A program made the translations under genes and the position numbers. Shown piece after piece: positions 1 through 9,481 of a stretch of DNA of 64,000 nucleotides (its first letter is position 1; every line of letters begins with the position of its first letter). Source of the stretch: Pelomonas sp. Root405 (GTDB lineage Bacteria; Pseudomonadota; Gammaproteobacteria; Burkholderiales; Burkholderiaceae_C); NCBI RefSeq assembly GCF_001425165.1, contig NZ_LMDU01000013.1:248001-312000 (forward strand), in the 5' to 3' direction. A model generated the notes under the pieces. The model saw only the letters and a list, made by a program, of their open reading frames with translations. It searched no databases and had not been told where the DNA came from.

Positions 1-908
<908 letters not shown>

Positions 909-970
909 GGGTCTGCTCGGGAATGCCAGGGGACAGGCGGGTGCCTGATTGATGATAGTCCAAACGGTCT

Positions 971-998
971 CGGGGCCCTTGTGGGGATAAGGGCCCCG
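971..998 (-). terminator. Hairpin between clpP and clpX
   Basis: Perfect 10-bp inverted repeat (cggggccctt / aagggccccg) with an 8-nt loop, in the 132-bp gap between clpP and clpX. On the transcribed minus strand there is no proper U-run after it, only a TTT. It is more likely an attenuating or mRNA-stabilising hairpin than a full terminator. Confidence 0.5.
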
Positions 999-1040
999 AT
1001 TACGCTATGAATCCGGGGGCCAGTTACAGGCCCTCACGAC

Positions 1041-1649
1041 TCAAGGCCGGTGTTCCAGTACCTGGTCGACCAAGCCGTAGTTCTTGGCTTCGGCCGCAGA
1101 CATGAAGTAGTCGCGCTCCGTGTCGGACTGGATTTTCTCCAGGGTCTGGCCGGTGCGCTCGGCGAGGATGCGATTCAATGTCTCGCGAGTCTTCAGGATT
1201 TCACGCGCATGGATCTCGATATCGGTCGCCTGGCCCTGCGCGCCGCCCAGCGGCTGATGGATCATGACCTTGGCGTTAGGCAGCGAGAACCGCTTGCCCT
1301 TGGCGCCAGCGGCAAGCAAAAAGGCGCCCATGCTGGCGGCCATGCCCATGCAGAGGGTTGAGACCTCGGGTTTGATGAATTGCATGGTGTCAAAGATCGA
1401 CATACCGGCCGATACGCTGCCGCCAGGGCTATTGATGTAGAGCGAGATTTCCTTGTCGGGGTTTTCGCTTTCCAGGAAAAGCATTTGAGCGACAACAAGG
1501 TTGGCCACGCCGTCGTTGACCGGACCGACCAGAAAGATGATTCGCTCGCGCAGCAGGCGTGAGTAGATGTCGTAGGCGCGCTCGCCACGACCAGACTGTT
1601 CGATGACCATGGGCACGAGGCCGAGATTGCTGGTGTCGAGAGCGCTCAT
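1041..1649 (-). CDS. clpP: ATP-dependent Clp protease proteolytic subunit ClpP
   Basis: Serine peptidase that forms the tetradecameric chamber used with ClpX/ClpA. It has 202 residues, normal for the family. The catalytic triad can be placed: S106 in AASMGAFL, H131 in MIHQPLGG, and D180, with the same spacing as E. coli S97/H122/D171. The substrate-binding GGSVSAG stretch is intact. It lies between tig (upstream, 109 bp gap) and clpX (downstream) on the minus strand, the conserved tig-clpP-clpX order. Confidence 0.97.
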   Translation of the reverse strand: MSALDTSNLGLVPMVIEQSGRGERAYDIYSRLLRERIIFLVGPVNDGVANLVVAQMLFLESENPDKEISLYINSPGGSVSAGMSIFDTMQFIKPEVSTLCMGMAASMGAFLLAAGAKGKRFSLPNAKVMIHQPLGGAQGQATDIEIHAREILKTRETLNRILAERTGQTLEKIQSDTERDYFMSAAEAKNYGLVDQVLEHRP

Positions 1650-1708
1650 TCAGATCCTTGAAGACAAAGCTTGTTCACTGTAATGGGGGCGAATTATCGC
1701 CACGCAAG

Positions 1709-1743
1709 TAAAAAGGCGCCGGCCTTGCGGCACGGCGCCTTCA
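1709..1743 (-). terminator. Rho-independent terminator after tig
   Basis: Stem aaggcgccg / cggcgcctt (1713-1721 with 1733-1741) with an 11-nt loop. On the minus strand it is followed by a T-run, seen as aaaa at 1710-1714 on the plus strand. It sits just downstream of the tig stop, so clpP is probably also served by its own promoter. Confidence 0.8.
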
Positions 1744-1758
1744 TGAGGCCAGGGGCTA

Positions 1759-3072
1759 TCAGTTGCCGGTGGCCATCAGCTCGTCGAACGGCAGCGACTT
1801 GTCGGTTACCTTGGCGGTCGACAACACAAAGTCCGTGACGTTGTTCTCAACGACCACCGCCTCGACCTCGGCCATGCGCTCGCGGTCGGTGAGGTACCAA
1901 CGCATGACTTCAGCGGGCTTTTCGTAGCTCTGCGACAGCTCTTCGATGTGCGCCTGCAACTGGGCCGGCTTGGCTTGAAGATTGTTCGTGCGCACCAGTT
2001 CGGCGACCACCAGGCCCAGGCGCACGCGGCGCTCGGCTTGCGGCTTGAAGATGTCGGCGGGGATCTCGGCCTTGTCGGCATCCTTGACGCCGCGCTTCTT
2101 CAAGTCCTCGCGCGCCTGACCGACCATGCGCTCGGCTTCACCCTGGACCAGGGCGTTGGGCACGTCCAGTTCGGAGACGGCCACCAAGGCGTCCATGACG
2201 GCGCCCTTGTTGCGTGCCAGCACGCGGAACTTCACCTCGCGCTCGAGGTTCTTCTTGATGTCTGAGCGCAGGCCTTCGACCGTCGCATCCTTGATGCCCA
2301 GGGACTTCGCGAAAGCCTCGTTCACTTCGGGCAAGTGCTGGGCTTCGATCTTCTTGACCGTGACGAGGAAATCGGCTTCCTTGCCGGCCACATCCTTGCC
2401 GTGATAGTCCTCGGGGAACTGCAGCGGGAAGGTTTTGGACTCGCCTGCCTTCATGCCGCGCACAGCTGCGTCGAACTGCTCCAGCATCTGGCCTTCGCCG
2501 ATCAGGAACTGGAAAGCCTCGGCCTTGCCGCCGGCGAAAGTCTCGCCGTCGATCTTGCCTTCGAAGTCGATGGTGACGCGGTCACCGACCTGAGCCACAT
2601 CCGCCGCAGGGCGCTGGGCGAAGCTGCGGCGCTGCTTGCGCAGGATCTCGACAGTCTTGTCGATGGCCTCCTCGGTCACTTCGCTGGTGACGCGCTCGAC
2701 TTCAGCGCCGGCCAGGTCACCGATCTTGACTTCGGGGTAGACCTCGAAGGTCGCGTCGAAAGCCATCTGGCCTTCAGGCGCTTCATTCTTTTGCTCGATG
2801 CGCGGCATGCCCGCAACGCGGAGCTGCGCTTCGTTGGCTGCGGTGTTGAAGGCGGCGCCGAGCTTGTCGTTGACGACTTCGTATTGCACCGAGTAGCCGT
2901 AGCGCTGGGCAACGACATTCATCGGCACCTTGCCGGGGCGGAAGCCGTCGGCCTTGACGGTACGGGCCAGCTTCTTCAAGCGGGCTTCGACTTCGCTGCT
3001 GATGTCAGCGGCCGCAACGTGCAGGGTAATGCGGCGTTCCAGCTTTTCAAGGGTTTCGACGGTGACGGCCAT
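1759..3072 (-). CDS. tig: Trigger factor (ribosome-associated chaperone, peptidyl-prolyl isomerase)
   Basis: Binds nascent chains at the ribosomal tunnel exit. It has 437 residues, as in other proteobacteria. The N-terminal ribosome-binding domain contains the GFRPGKVPMN loop (family signature GFRxGKxP), the middle domain is FKBP-like (GDRVTIDFEGKIDGE), and the C-terminal substrate cradle is helical. ATG at 3072 is used. First gene of the tig-clpP-clpX group, directly downstream of tRNA-Leu. Confidence 0.96.
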   Translation of the reverse strand: MAVTVETLEKLERRITLHVAAADISSEVEARLKKLARTVKADGFRPGKVPMNVVAQRYGYSVQYEVVNDKLGAAFNTAANEAQLRVAGMPRIEQKNEAPEGQMAFDATFEVYPEVKIGDLAGAEVERVTSEVTEEAIDKTVEILRKQRRSFAQRPAADVAQVGDRVTIDFEGKIDGETFAGGKAEAFQFLIGEGQMLEQFDAAVRGMKAGESKTFPLQFPEDYHGKDVAGKEADFLVTVKKIEAQHLPEVNEAFAKSLGIKDATVEGLRSDIKKNLEREVKFRVLARNKGAVMDALVAVSELDVPNALVQGEAERMVGQAREDLKKRGVKDADKAEIPADIFKPQAERRVRLGLVVAELVRTNNLQAKPAQLQAHIEELSQSYEKPAEVMRWYLTDRERMAEVEAVVVENNVTDFVLSTAKVTDKSLPFDELMATGN

Positions 3073-3104
3073 GATTGGACTCGGGAACAGTTGAAGGACA
3101 GTGG

Positions 3105-3191
3105 TGGTGCGCGGGGCCGGACTCGAACCGGCACGCCCGTGAAGGCGTCAGGACCTAAACCTGGTGCGTCTACCAATTTCGCCACCCGCGC
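3105..3191 (-). tRNA. tRNA-Leu (anticodon TAG)
   Basis: 87 nt including the encoded CCA (complement of 3105-3107). Acceptor arms GCGCGGG/CCCGCGC pair exactly. The D-arm GGCGAAATTGGTAGACGC, a long variable arm typical of a class II tRNA, and the T-loop GGTTCGAGTCC are all visible. The anticodon loop TTTAGGT gives TAG, which reads CUA and CUN leucine codons. The outermost anticodon-stem pair is C-A. This tRNA reads the CTA codons used in the leader peptide at 17384-17440. Confidence 0.95.
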
Positions 3192-3325
3192 AATTCTTGG
3201 GTTGGGCCGCCACCACTTCAAAATGATGCGGCAGCCCCGTAGGCGATTCGGCAAACCGGCGATTGTAGCGATCTCGCGCGGCCTGCCCGCCGCCCCGGTC
3301 CGCGGATCGGCAAAACCCTGAGGAG

Positions 3326-6300
3326 TCAGCTCACAAGCGTTTCGCCGGCGTCATCGGGAAGTCGGCTGTGCATACGGCTATGTTCCTCCGGCCTTTGCAC
3401 GCGGAACCATGCCGCGTACATCGCCGGCAAGGCCAGCAGCGTCAGCACCGTCGCCACGATGAGGCCGCCCATGATGGCCACCGCCATCGGCCCCCAGAAC
3501 ACGCTGCGCGACAGCGGGATCATGGCCAGCACGGCCGCCGCTGCTGTCAGCACGATGGGGCGGAAGCGCCGAACGGCCGACTCGACGATGGCCGACCAGT
3601 CCGGCACGCCTCGGGCGCGGTCCTGCTCGATCTGGTCGATGAGGATCACCGAGTTGCGCATGATCATGCCCATCAAGGCGATGACGCCCAGCAGCGCGAC
3701 GAAGCCAAACGGCCGGTTCAACAGCAGCAGCGCGGCGGCTACGCCGGCGATACCCAGCGGGCCGGTCAGAAAGACCAGCATCGCGCGGCTGAAGCTCTGC
3801 AACTGCAGCATCAGCAGCGTGAAGGTGATGAACAGCATGATGGGCACGCCTGCGGCAATGGACCCCTGGCCTTTGCTGCTCTCTTCCACCGCGCCGGCGA
3901 TCTCGATGCGATAACCCGTCGGCATCTTCTTCTGCAGCTCATCAAGCTCAGGCCACACCTCCTTGGTGACCGTCGCGCCTTGCAAGCCTTCCGCCACGTC
4001 GCCCTGCACGGTGACCGCGTAGTTGCGGCCCTCGCGCCACATGACGCCAGGTTCCCAGTCGAATTCCACCTTGGCGATCTGCGTCAGCGGAATCGATCGG
4101 CCAGAACTGGTGGGCAGATAGGCATTGCCGATATCGGTGATGAAGGCTCGTTCGTCCTGAGGCTGGCGCAGCACGATGTCGATGAGCTTGTCGGCCTCCC
4201 GGTACTGGCCGATGACGCTGCCCGACAGCAAGGTGCGCGCCGCCTGCGCCAGGCTCTGGCTGCTGACGCCCAGCGCCCGCGCCTTGTCCTGGTCGACTTT
4301 CAGGCGCAGCGTCTTGACGTTCTCGTTCCAGTTGTCGTTGACGCCACGCATGTTGGGATTGGTGCGCAGGATGTCCTTGGCCTGGTCGGCCCAGTCCCGA
4401 ACGATCTTGGGGTCGGCACCGGTGACGCGGAACTGCACCGGATAGGGCACGGGCGGGCCATTGGGCAGCAGCTTCACGCGCCCGCGCGCCTCGGGGAACT
4501 CGTTGGCCAGTACGGTCGGCAGGCGTTTCCTGAGTTCCTCTCGCTCCTCCAGGCTCTTCGGCAGCAGGATGGATTGCGTGACATTGGACTGCGGAAAGAT
4601 CTGGTCAAGCGGCAGATAGAAGCGGGGCACGCCGGATCCGATCCAACTGGTTACGCTGGCGATGCCGGGCTCCTTCAGCATGCGCGCCTCGAACCGCTTG
4701 GCCAAGGCCTCGGTCTCCTGGATGGTCGAGCCCTCTGGCAGCCACAGGTCGACCAGCACCTCGGGACGGCTGGAATCGGGGAAGAACTGCTGTTGCACCC
4801 GGCCCATGCCGAGGATGCCCAGAGCGAACACCAGCAGCGTGATGGCTATCGTCTTCCAGCGGTTCTCCACGCACCAGCGCACCAGGCCGCGGAAGCGGTT
4901 GTAGAACGGCGTGTCGAAGAGCTCGTGCACCTCACCGTCCGCGGCGGGTTTGCTCTTGAGCAGCAAGGCGCCCAGATAGGGCACGAAATAGACCGAGACG
5001 ACCCAGGAGATGACCAACGAAGCAGCCGTCACCGCAAAGATCGCGAAGGTGTACTCGCCCACCGTCGACTTGGCCAGGCCGATGGGCAGGAAGCCAACCG
5101 CCGTGATCAGCGTCCCGGTCAGCATGGGCATCGCCGTCACGTCATAGGCGTAGGTGGCCGCGTGCATCTTGTCGTAGCCCTCTTCGAGCTTGCGAACCAT
5201 CATCTCGACCGCAATGATGGCGTCGTCCACCAGCAGTCCTAACGCGATGATCAACGACCCTAGCGAGATCTTGTGCAAACCCACGCCCCAATAGAACATG
5301 GTCGTGAAGGTGATGGCCAGCACCAGCGGAATCGTGATACCGACGACCAGGCCGGGCCAGATGTCGATGCGCAGCGGTTTTGTATGCAGGCCCAGTGAGA
5401 TGAAGCTGACCGCCAGCACGATGACGACAGCTTCGATCAGCACCCGCACGAATTCACCAACCGAGGTTGTCACGGCCTTGGGCTGGTCCTGGATCTGCTC
5501 CAGCTTGATGCCCAGCGGCAGTTCGCGGTCGATGGCCTTGAGCGCGGCATTCAGCGCCTTGCCCATCGCGATGATGTCGCCGCCCTTGGCCATGGACACG
5601 CCCAGAGCCAGCACTTCCTTGCCCTGGTGGCGCACCTTGGTGGCCGGCGGGTCGACGTAGGCCCGCTTGATCTCGGCGATGTCGCCGAGGCGCATCTGGC
5701 TTGCGACGCCGGTTTGCGGATTGACCGCGCGGATGGGCACTTCGGACAGCGCCTGCGCTGACGTGAACTGCCCCTGCACGCGAACCTGGAAGTTGGCGCT
5801 GCCCGCATTCAGCAGGCCCGCGCCCTCGACGGCGTTCTGGGCGCCGATCTGGTTGATGACCTGGCTGAAGTCCAGCCCGAGCTGGGCCAGGCGCTTCTGG
5901 GAAACCTCGATGAAGAGCTTTTCCGGCTGCACGCCGAAGATCTCGACCTTGGCCACGTCCTTCACCTGCAGCAGGGTCTGGCGCACGCGGTCAGCATGCT
6001 CGCGCAGCTCCTCGCGGCTGAAGCCGTCGGCCGACAGCGCATAGATCGAGCCATAGACGTCGCCGAACTCGTCATTGAAGACGGGGCCGAGCACGCCCTG
6101 CGGCAGCGTGCTGCGCATGTCGCTGATCTTCTTGCGCGTCTGGTACCAGAGGTCGGCGACCTCCTTGGGCGGCGTGTTGTCCTTGACCTGGAAGACGGTC
6201 AGCGACTCGCCGGGCTTGGTGTACGAGCGGATCTTGTCCGCGTGGTTCACTTCCTGCAGCGTCTTCTCGATCTTGTCGGTGACCTGGTCGGCCATCTGCT

Positions 6301-6511
6301 GGGCCGTCGCACCGGGCCAGAAGGCCTGGATGACCATGGCACGGAAGGTGAAAGGCGGGTCTTCGTCCTGGCCGAGCTGGAAATAGGCAACGAAGCCCAT
6401 CAGCATCAGCACCACCATCAGGTAGCGCGTCAGGGCTGGATGTTCCAGCGCCCAGCGTGAGACGTTGAAGCCACCGCCGATGTCCGGCTGCTTGGTGAGG
6501 GGGGAATTCAT
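3326..6511 (-). CDS. RND-family efflux permease (AcrB/TriC-like)
   Basis: Inner-membrane proton-driven multidrug or solvent exporter, the pump of a tripartite system. From ATG 6511 (MNSPLTKQPD) it is 1061 residues, with twelve predicted membrane segments in two repeats, each with a large periplasmic loop. The TM4 region carries GLLVDDAIIAVEMMVRKLEE, with the paired acidic residues of RND pumps. The reading frame stays open further upstream to 6691, but that part overlaps the adaptor gene; the chosen start lies 13 bp after the adaptor stop. No outer-membrane TolC-type partner is encoded nearby. Substrate unknown. Confidence 0.93.
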   Translation of the reverse strand: MNSPLTKQPDIGGGFNVSRWALEHPALTRYLMVVLMLMGFVAYFQLGQDEDPPFTFRAMVIQAFWPGATAQQMADQVTDKIEKTLQEVNHADKIRSYTKPGESLTVFQVKDNTPPKEVADLWYQTRKKISDMRSTLPQGVLGPVFNDEFGDVYGSIYALSADGFSREELREHADRVRQTLLQVKDVAKVEIFGVQPEKLFIEVSQKRLAQLGLDFSQVINQIGAQNAVEGAGLLNAGSANFQVRVQGQFTSAQALSEVPIRAVNPQTGVASQMRLGDIAEIKRAYVDPPATKVRHQGKEVLALGVSMAKGGDIIAMGKALNAALKAIDRELPLGIKLEQIQDQPKAVTTSVGEFVRVLIEAVVIVLAVSFISLGLHTKPLRIDIWPGLVVGITIPLVLAITFTTMFYWGVGLHKISLGSLIIALGLLVDDAIIAVEMMVRKLEEGYDKMHAATYAYDVTAMPMLTGTLITAVGFLPIGLAKSTVGEYTFAIFAVTAASLVISWVVSVYFVPYLGALLLKSKPAADGEVHELFDTPFYNRFRGLVRWCVENRWKTIAITLLVFALGILGMGRVQQQFFPDSSRPEVLVDLWLPEGSTIQETEALAKRFEARMLKEPGIASVTSWIGSGVPRFYLPLDQIFPQSNVTQSILLPKSLEEREELRKRLPTVLANEFPEARGRVKLLPNGPPVPYPVQFRVTGADPKIVRDWADQAKDILRTNPNMRGVNDNWNENVKTLRLKVDQDKARALGVSSQSLAQAARTLLSGSVIGQYREADKLIDIVLRQPQDERAFITDIGNAYLPTSSGRSIPLTQIAKVEFDWEPGVMWREGRNYAVTVQGDVAEGLQGATVTKEVWPELDELQKKMPTGYRIEIAGAVEESSKGQGSIAAGVPIMLFITFTLLMLQLQSFSRAMLVFLTGPLGIAGVAAALLLLNRPFGFVALLGVIALMGMIMRNSVILIDQIEQDRARGVPDWSAIVESAVRRFRPIVLTAAAAVLAMIPLSRSVFWGPMAVAIMGGLIVATVLTLLALPAMYAAWFRVQRPEEHSRMHSRLPDDAGETLVS

Positions 6512-6524
6512 GCGCGGCCCCGGC

Positions 6525-7652
6525 TCAGCGTGATGCGGCCACGGCGGGCGGCGCCGGCGGCGCGCTGGTGGTGCGTGGCGGCACGTAGCGTTTGACCTTC
6601 TGCCCCGGGCTGAGTACATGCACTCCCGCAACGACGACCTCCTGGCCGGGGTTGAGCCCGCCTGCGATGACGACCTCGTTGCCATCGGCACCGCCGATCT
6701 GCACGGGGACCGGCTTCACGGTCATCGATGGGCCGTCGAGCACCCAAACCGAGGTCTTGCCGCCCTGCTGCATCACGGCCGCCAGCGGCAGCTTGACGAC
6801 ACCGGCCGTCTGCGGCAAGTCCAGCACGACGGTGGCCGATTGGCCCAGCCGCACATCGAGCTTGCCGGCGTCAGCCTTGACGAGGAAGGTGCGCGTCACT
6901 GGGTCGGCCGCTGCAGCGACTTCGCGCAGCGTCAGGGGATAGGTCTGGTCGGCGCCCCAAAGCCGCACCTTCAGTGCGCCGGGCACGCCGGCTGCCGCTT
7001 TCACGCGGGCCACCTGATCCTCGGGCACAGAAAAGACGACGTCGCGCGGCCCGTCCAGCGCCACGCGCACGACCGGCGTACCGGCGGCCAAGACCTGCCC
7101 GGGCTCTGCGTCGACACCGGTCACGACGCCACCGCCGTCAGCAACAAGTTGGGCGTAACCAGCCTGGTTGCCTTGCACATCCGACTGGGCGCGGGCTTGT
7201 TCAAGCTGGGCTTGCGCCGCCTTGAAGGCCGAGTCACGCCGCTCCAGCTCGGCCGCGCTGATGAATCCCTGACGCTGCAGGTCGACGAAGCGCTTGTAGT
7301 CAGCGCCGGCCTGGTCTCGGTTGGTGCGCGCTGCCATGACGGCGGCGCTGGCGGCGGCCTCGGCCAGCCTCAAGTCCTGCGCATCGATGCGGGCCAATAG
7401 CTGGCCGGCCTTCACCGTGTCGCCGAGGTTCACCGGCCGGCTCAGCAGCTTGCCGTTAACGCGGAAGGACAGGCGTGATTCGACTCGCGCCTCGACCTCG
7501 GCCGCATACTCATGGCTGGCGTTTGCTGAGCTCGCGCTGACAAGCTGGGTTCGCACGGCGCGCTCCGGCTCGGGTGCGGCAGGCTGCTTACCGCAAGCCG
7601 AAAGCAGGACCGCCAACAACAGAGGCGGTGCGAGACGCAGAAGATGGGGCAT
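6525..7652 (-). CDS. RND efflux periplasmic adaptor (HlyD/MFP family lipoprotein)
   Basis: Membrane-fusion protein linking the RND permease to an outer-membrane channel. From ATG 7652 it is 375 residues and begins with a lipoprotein signal peptide ending in the lipobox LLSAC, so the mature protein is lipid-anchored at the Cys. A biotinyl-lipoyl-like and alpha-hairpin section follows (VNLGDTVKAGQLLARIDAQD), then beta-barrel domains. The frame is open up to 7733, but that extension would run through the promoter and operator at 7695-7740, so the internal start is preferred. Transcribed just before the permease. Confidence 0.92.
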   Translation of the reverse strand: MPHLLRLAPPLLLAVLLSACGKQPAAPEPERAVRTQLVSASSANASHEYAAEVEARVESRLSFRVNGKLLSRPVNLGDTVKAGQLLARIDAQDLRLAEAAASAAVMAARTNRDQAGADYKRFVDLQRQGFISAAELERRDSAFKAAQAQLEQARAQSDVQGNQAGYAQLVADGGGVVTGVDAEPGQVLAAGTPVVRVALDGPRDVVFSVPEDQVARVKAAAGVPGALKVRLWGADQTYPLTLREVAAAADPVTRTFLVKADAGKLDVRLGQSATVVLDLPQTAGVVKLPLAAVMQQGGKTSVWVLDGPSMTVKPVPVQIGGADGNEVVIAGGLNPGQEVVVAGVHVLSPGQKVKRYVPPRTTSAPPAPPAVAASR

Positions 7653-7694
7653 GCAGACCTCGGCAGGGGTGAAGCGGCCGGTTAGGAAATTTAA

Positions 7695-7740
7695 TGACCG
7701 GCGGGTCAGTAATGTATTCAGAGCCTGTGACAACTGTCAA
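7695..7740 (-). promoter_or_regulatory. Promoter and palindromic operator of the RND efflux operon
   Basis: On the minus strand there is a perfect -35 TTGACA (complement of 7735-7740) and, 18 bp on, a -10 TACATT (complement of 7711-7716). Transcription would start near 7704. Exactly there lies the palindrome TGACC-GGCG-GGTCA (7695-7708), which resembles operators of TetR/AcrR repressors of efflux pumps. No TetR gene is next to it, so the repressor would be encoded elsewhere. The element sits between the divergent adaptor and hpnC genes. Confidence 0.65.
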
Positions 7741-7797
7741 ACGCCGCATAACTTCACTGAAAAATCGCGACTTTGCAAGCGGAACTTGAGGCGAAGC

Positions 7798-8622
7798 TTG
7801 AGCGTCGACCACTACGAAAACTTCCCCGTCGCCTCCTGGCTTTGCCCGCCCGCTCTGCGTCCGGCGGTCGTTGCGATCTACCACTTCGCGCGCACGGCGG
7901 ACGATATTGCCGACGAAGGGGACGCGAGTACAGCGGAGCGCCGACAAGCGCTGCAGGACTATCGCGCCGAACTTCAAGCCGCGGTGGCCGCCCAGCCGCC
8001 ATCGCCGCGCTGGCAGCGCGTCTTCGCGCCGCTCGCGCGCGAGATGCATCGCTTGCAGCCGGCCCTGCTGCACGACCTGCTCGACGCCTTCGAACAAGAC
8101 CTGGCGCCGCCGCGCTACCTTGACCATGACCATCTGCTGGACTACTGCCGCCGCTCGGCCAACCCGATCGGTCGGCTGCTGCTCGGGCTGTACGGCGTGA
8201 CAGACGCCGTTTCACTGCGGCGCTCGGATGCGATCTGCTCAGCATTGCAGTTGATCAACTTCTGGCAGGACTTCACCCGCGACGGACCGAACGGCCGGCT
8301 CTATGTCCCTCAGCTCGACTTGGACCGCCATGGAGTCAGCGGTGACGACGTGTTGTCCTGCCGCGACAGCCCCGCCGCGCGCGCGCTGATCGCCGACCTC
8401 TGTGCCTGGGCGCGCGCGTTGATGCTCGACGGGGCGCCTCTTGCGCTGACCCTGCCCGGCCGCGCCGGCTGGGAGTTGCGCTTTGTCGTGCAGGGCGGCC
8501 TCGCCATTCTCGACAAGATATCTTCCCGCGGCCACGACAGCCTGCTGCACCGCCCTGCCCTGACCGCCTGGGACGCGCCGCGGCTGGCCTGGCGTGCGCT
8601 GACAATGCGCGCCAAAACATGA
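7798..8622 (+). CDS. hpnC: Squalene synthase HpnC (hydroxysqualene synthase)
   Basis: Converts presqualene diphosphate to hydroxysqualene in the HpnCDE route. 274 residues from TTG at 7798, which gives MSVDHYENFPVASWL, matching the family N-terminus (HYENFPVAS). Both Asp-rich motifs of the squalene/phytoene synthase fold are present: ARTADDIADEGD and NFWQDFTRDGPNGRLYVP. The frame is open upstream to 7321, but that part overlaps the divergent adaptor gene. First of three genes hpnC-hpnD-hpnE with gaps of about 10 bp or overlaps. Confidence 0.92.
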   Translation: MSVDHYENFPVASWLCPPALRPAVVAIYHFARTADDIADEGDASTAERRQALQDYRAELQAAVAAQPPSPRWQRVFAPLAREMHRLQPALLHDLLDAFEQDLAPPRYLDHDHLLDYCRRSANPIGRLLLGLYGVTDAVSLRRSDAICSALQLINFWQDFTRDGPNGRLYVPQLDLDRHGVSGDDVLSCRDSPAARALIADLCAWARALMLDGAPLALTLPGRAGWELRFVVQGGLAILDKISSRGHDSLLHRPALTAWDAPRLAWRALTMRAKT

Positions 8623-8632
8623 GCCCTGCGCT

Positions 8633-9481
8633 TTGACTCCCGAACAGTACGTCCAAGAGAAAGCCGCCGCGAGCGGTTCGAGCTTCTACTACGCCTTCCT
8701 TTTCCTGCCCCCGCCGCGGCGTGCGGCGATCACCGCCTTCTACGCCTTCTGCCGCGAGGTGGACGACGTCGTCGACGAGACCCAGGATGCCAGCGTCGCC
8801 GCGACCAAGCTGGCCTGGTGGCGCAAGGAGGTCGGCAGCGCCTTTGCCGGCCAGCCATCCCACCCGGTCATGAAGGCGCTGATGCCGCATGCGCCTACCT
8901 ACGACATCCGCCTCGACCACCTGAACGCGGTCATCGAAGGTTGCGAGATGGACCTGCAGCAGACGCGCTACCTCGACTTCCCGGGCTTGGCACGCTATTG
9001 CCACCTGGTCGCCGGCGTCGTTGGCGAAGTGGCCAGCAGCATCTTTGGCCGCAACCAGCCGCAGACCATCGCCTACGCCCACAAGCTGGGTCTGGCAATG
9101 CAGCTCACCAACATCATTCGCGACGTCGGCGACGACGCCCGGCGTGGGCGCGTCTACCTGCCCGTGAACGAGCTGCAGCAGTTTGGCGTCAAGGCCAACG
9201 AGATCCTGCTGCGAAGCAAGCCGTGGGGCTACTCCGATCGCTTCACCGCGCTGATGAAGTTCCAGGCCGAGCGGGCGCACCAGCTCTACGACGAGGCCCT
9301 CGCCCTGCTGCCCGAGGGGGACCGCGCGGCACAGAAGCCCGGCCTGATGATGGCCAACATCTACCGCGCCCTGCTGGTCGAGATTGAGCGCGAGAACTTC
9401 CAGGTCCTGCACCAGCGCATTGCGCTGACGCCGCTGCGCAAGCTCTGGATCGCGATGAAGACCAATTGGCGCGGGCGGTGA
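8633..9481 (+). CDS. hpnD: Presqualene diphosphate synthase HpnD
   Basis: Condenses two farnesyl diphosphates to presqualene diphosphate. 282 residues from TTG at 8633. The trans-isoprenyl synthase motifs are FCREVDDVVDE (first Asp-rich) and NIIRDVGDDARRGRVYLP (second). It starts 10 bp after hpnC and its 3' end overlaps the hpnE start. Assignment to HpnD rather than phytoene synthase rests on the hpnC and hpnE neighbours. Confidence 0.92.
   Translation: MTPEQYVQEKAAASGSSFYYAFLFLPPPRRAAITAFYAFCREVDDVVDETQDASVAATKLAWWRKEVGSAFAGQPSHPVMKALMPHAPTYDIRLDHLNAVIEGCEMDLQQTRYLDFPGLARYCHLVAGVVGEVASSIFGRNQPQTIAYAHKLGLAMQLTNIIRDVGDDARRGRVYLPVNELQQFGVKANEILLRSKPWGYSDRFTALMKFQAERAHQLYDEALALLPEGDRAAQKPGLMMANIYRALLVEIERENFQVLHQRIALTPLRKLWIAMKTNWRGR

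Noticed and set aside
2335-3321. A plus-strand open frame across the tig start and tRNA-Leu
   Set aside because: It overlaps a tRNA and a conserved gene and has no recognisable motif.
3368-5242. A 624-residue plus-strand open frame opposite the RND permease
   Set aside because: It lies entirely opposite a clear RND permease and its His/Gln/Arg-rich composition is that of a GC-rich antisense frame.
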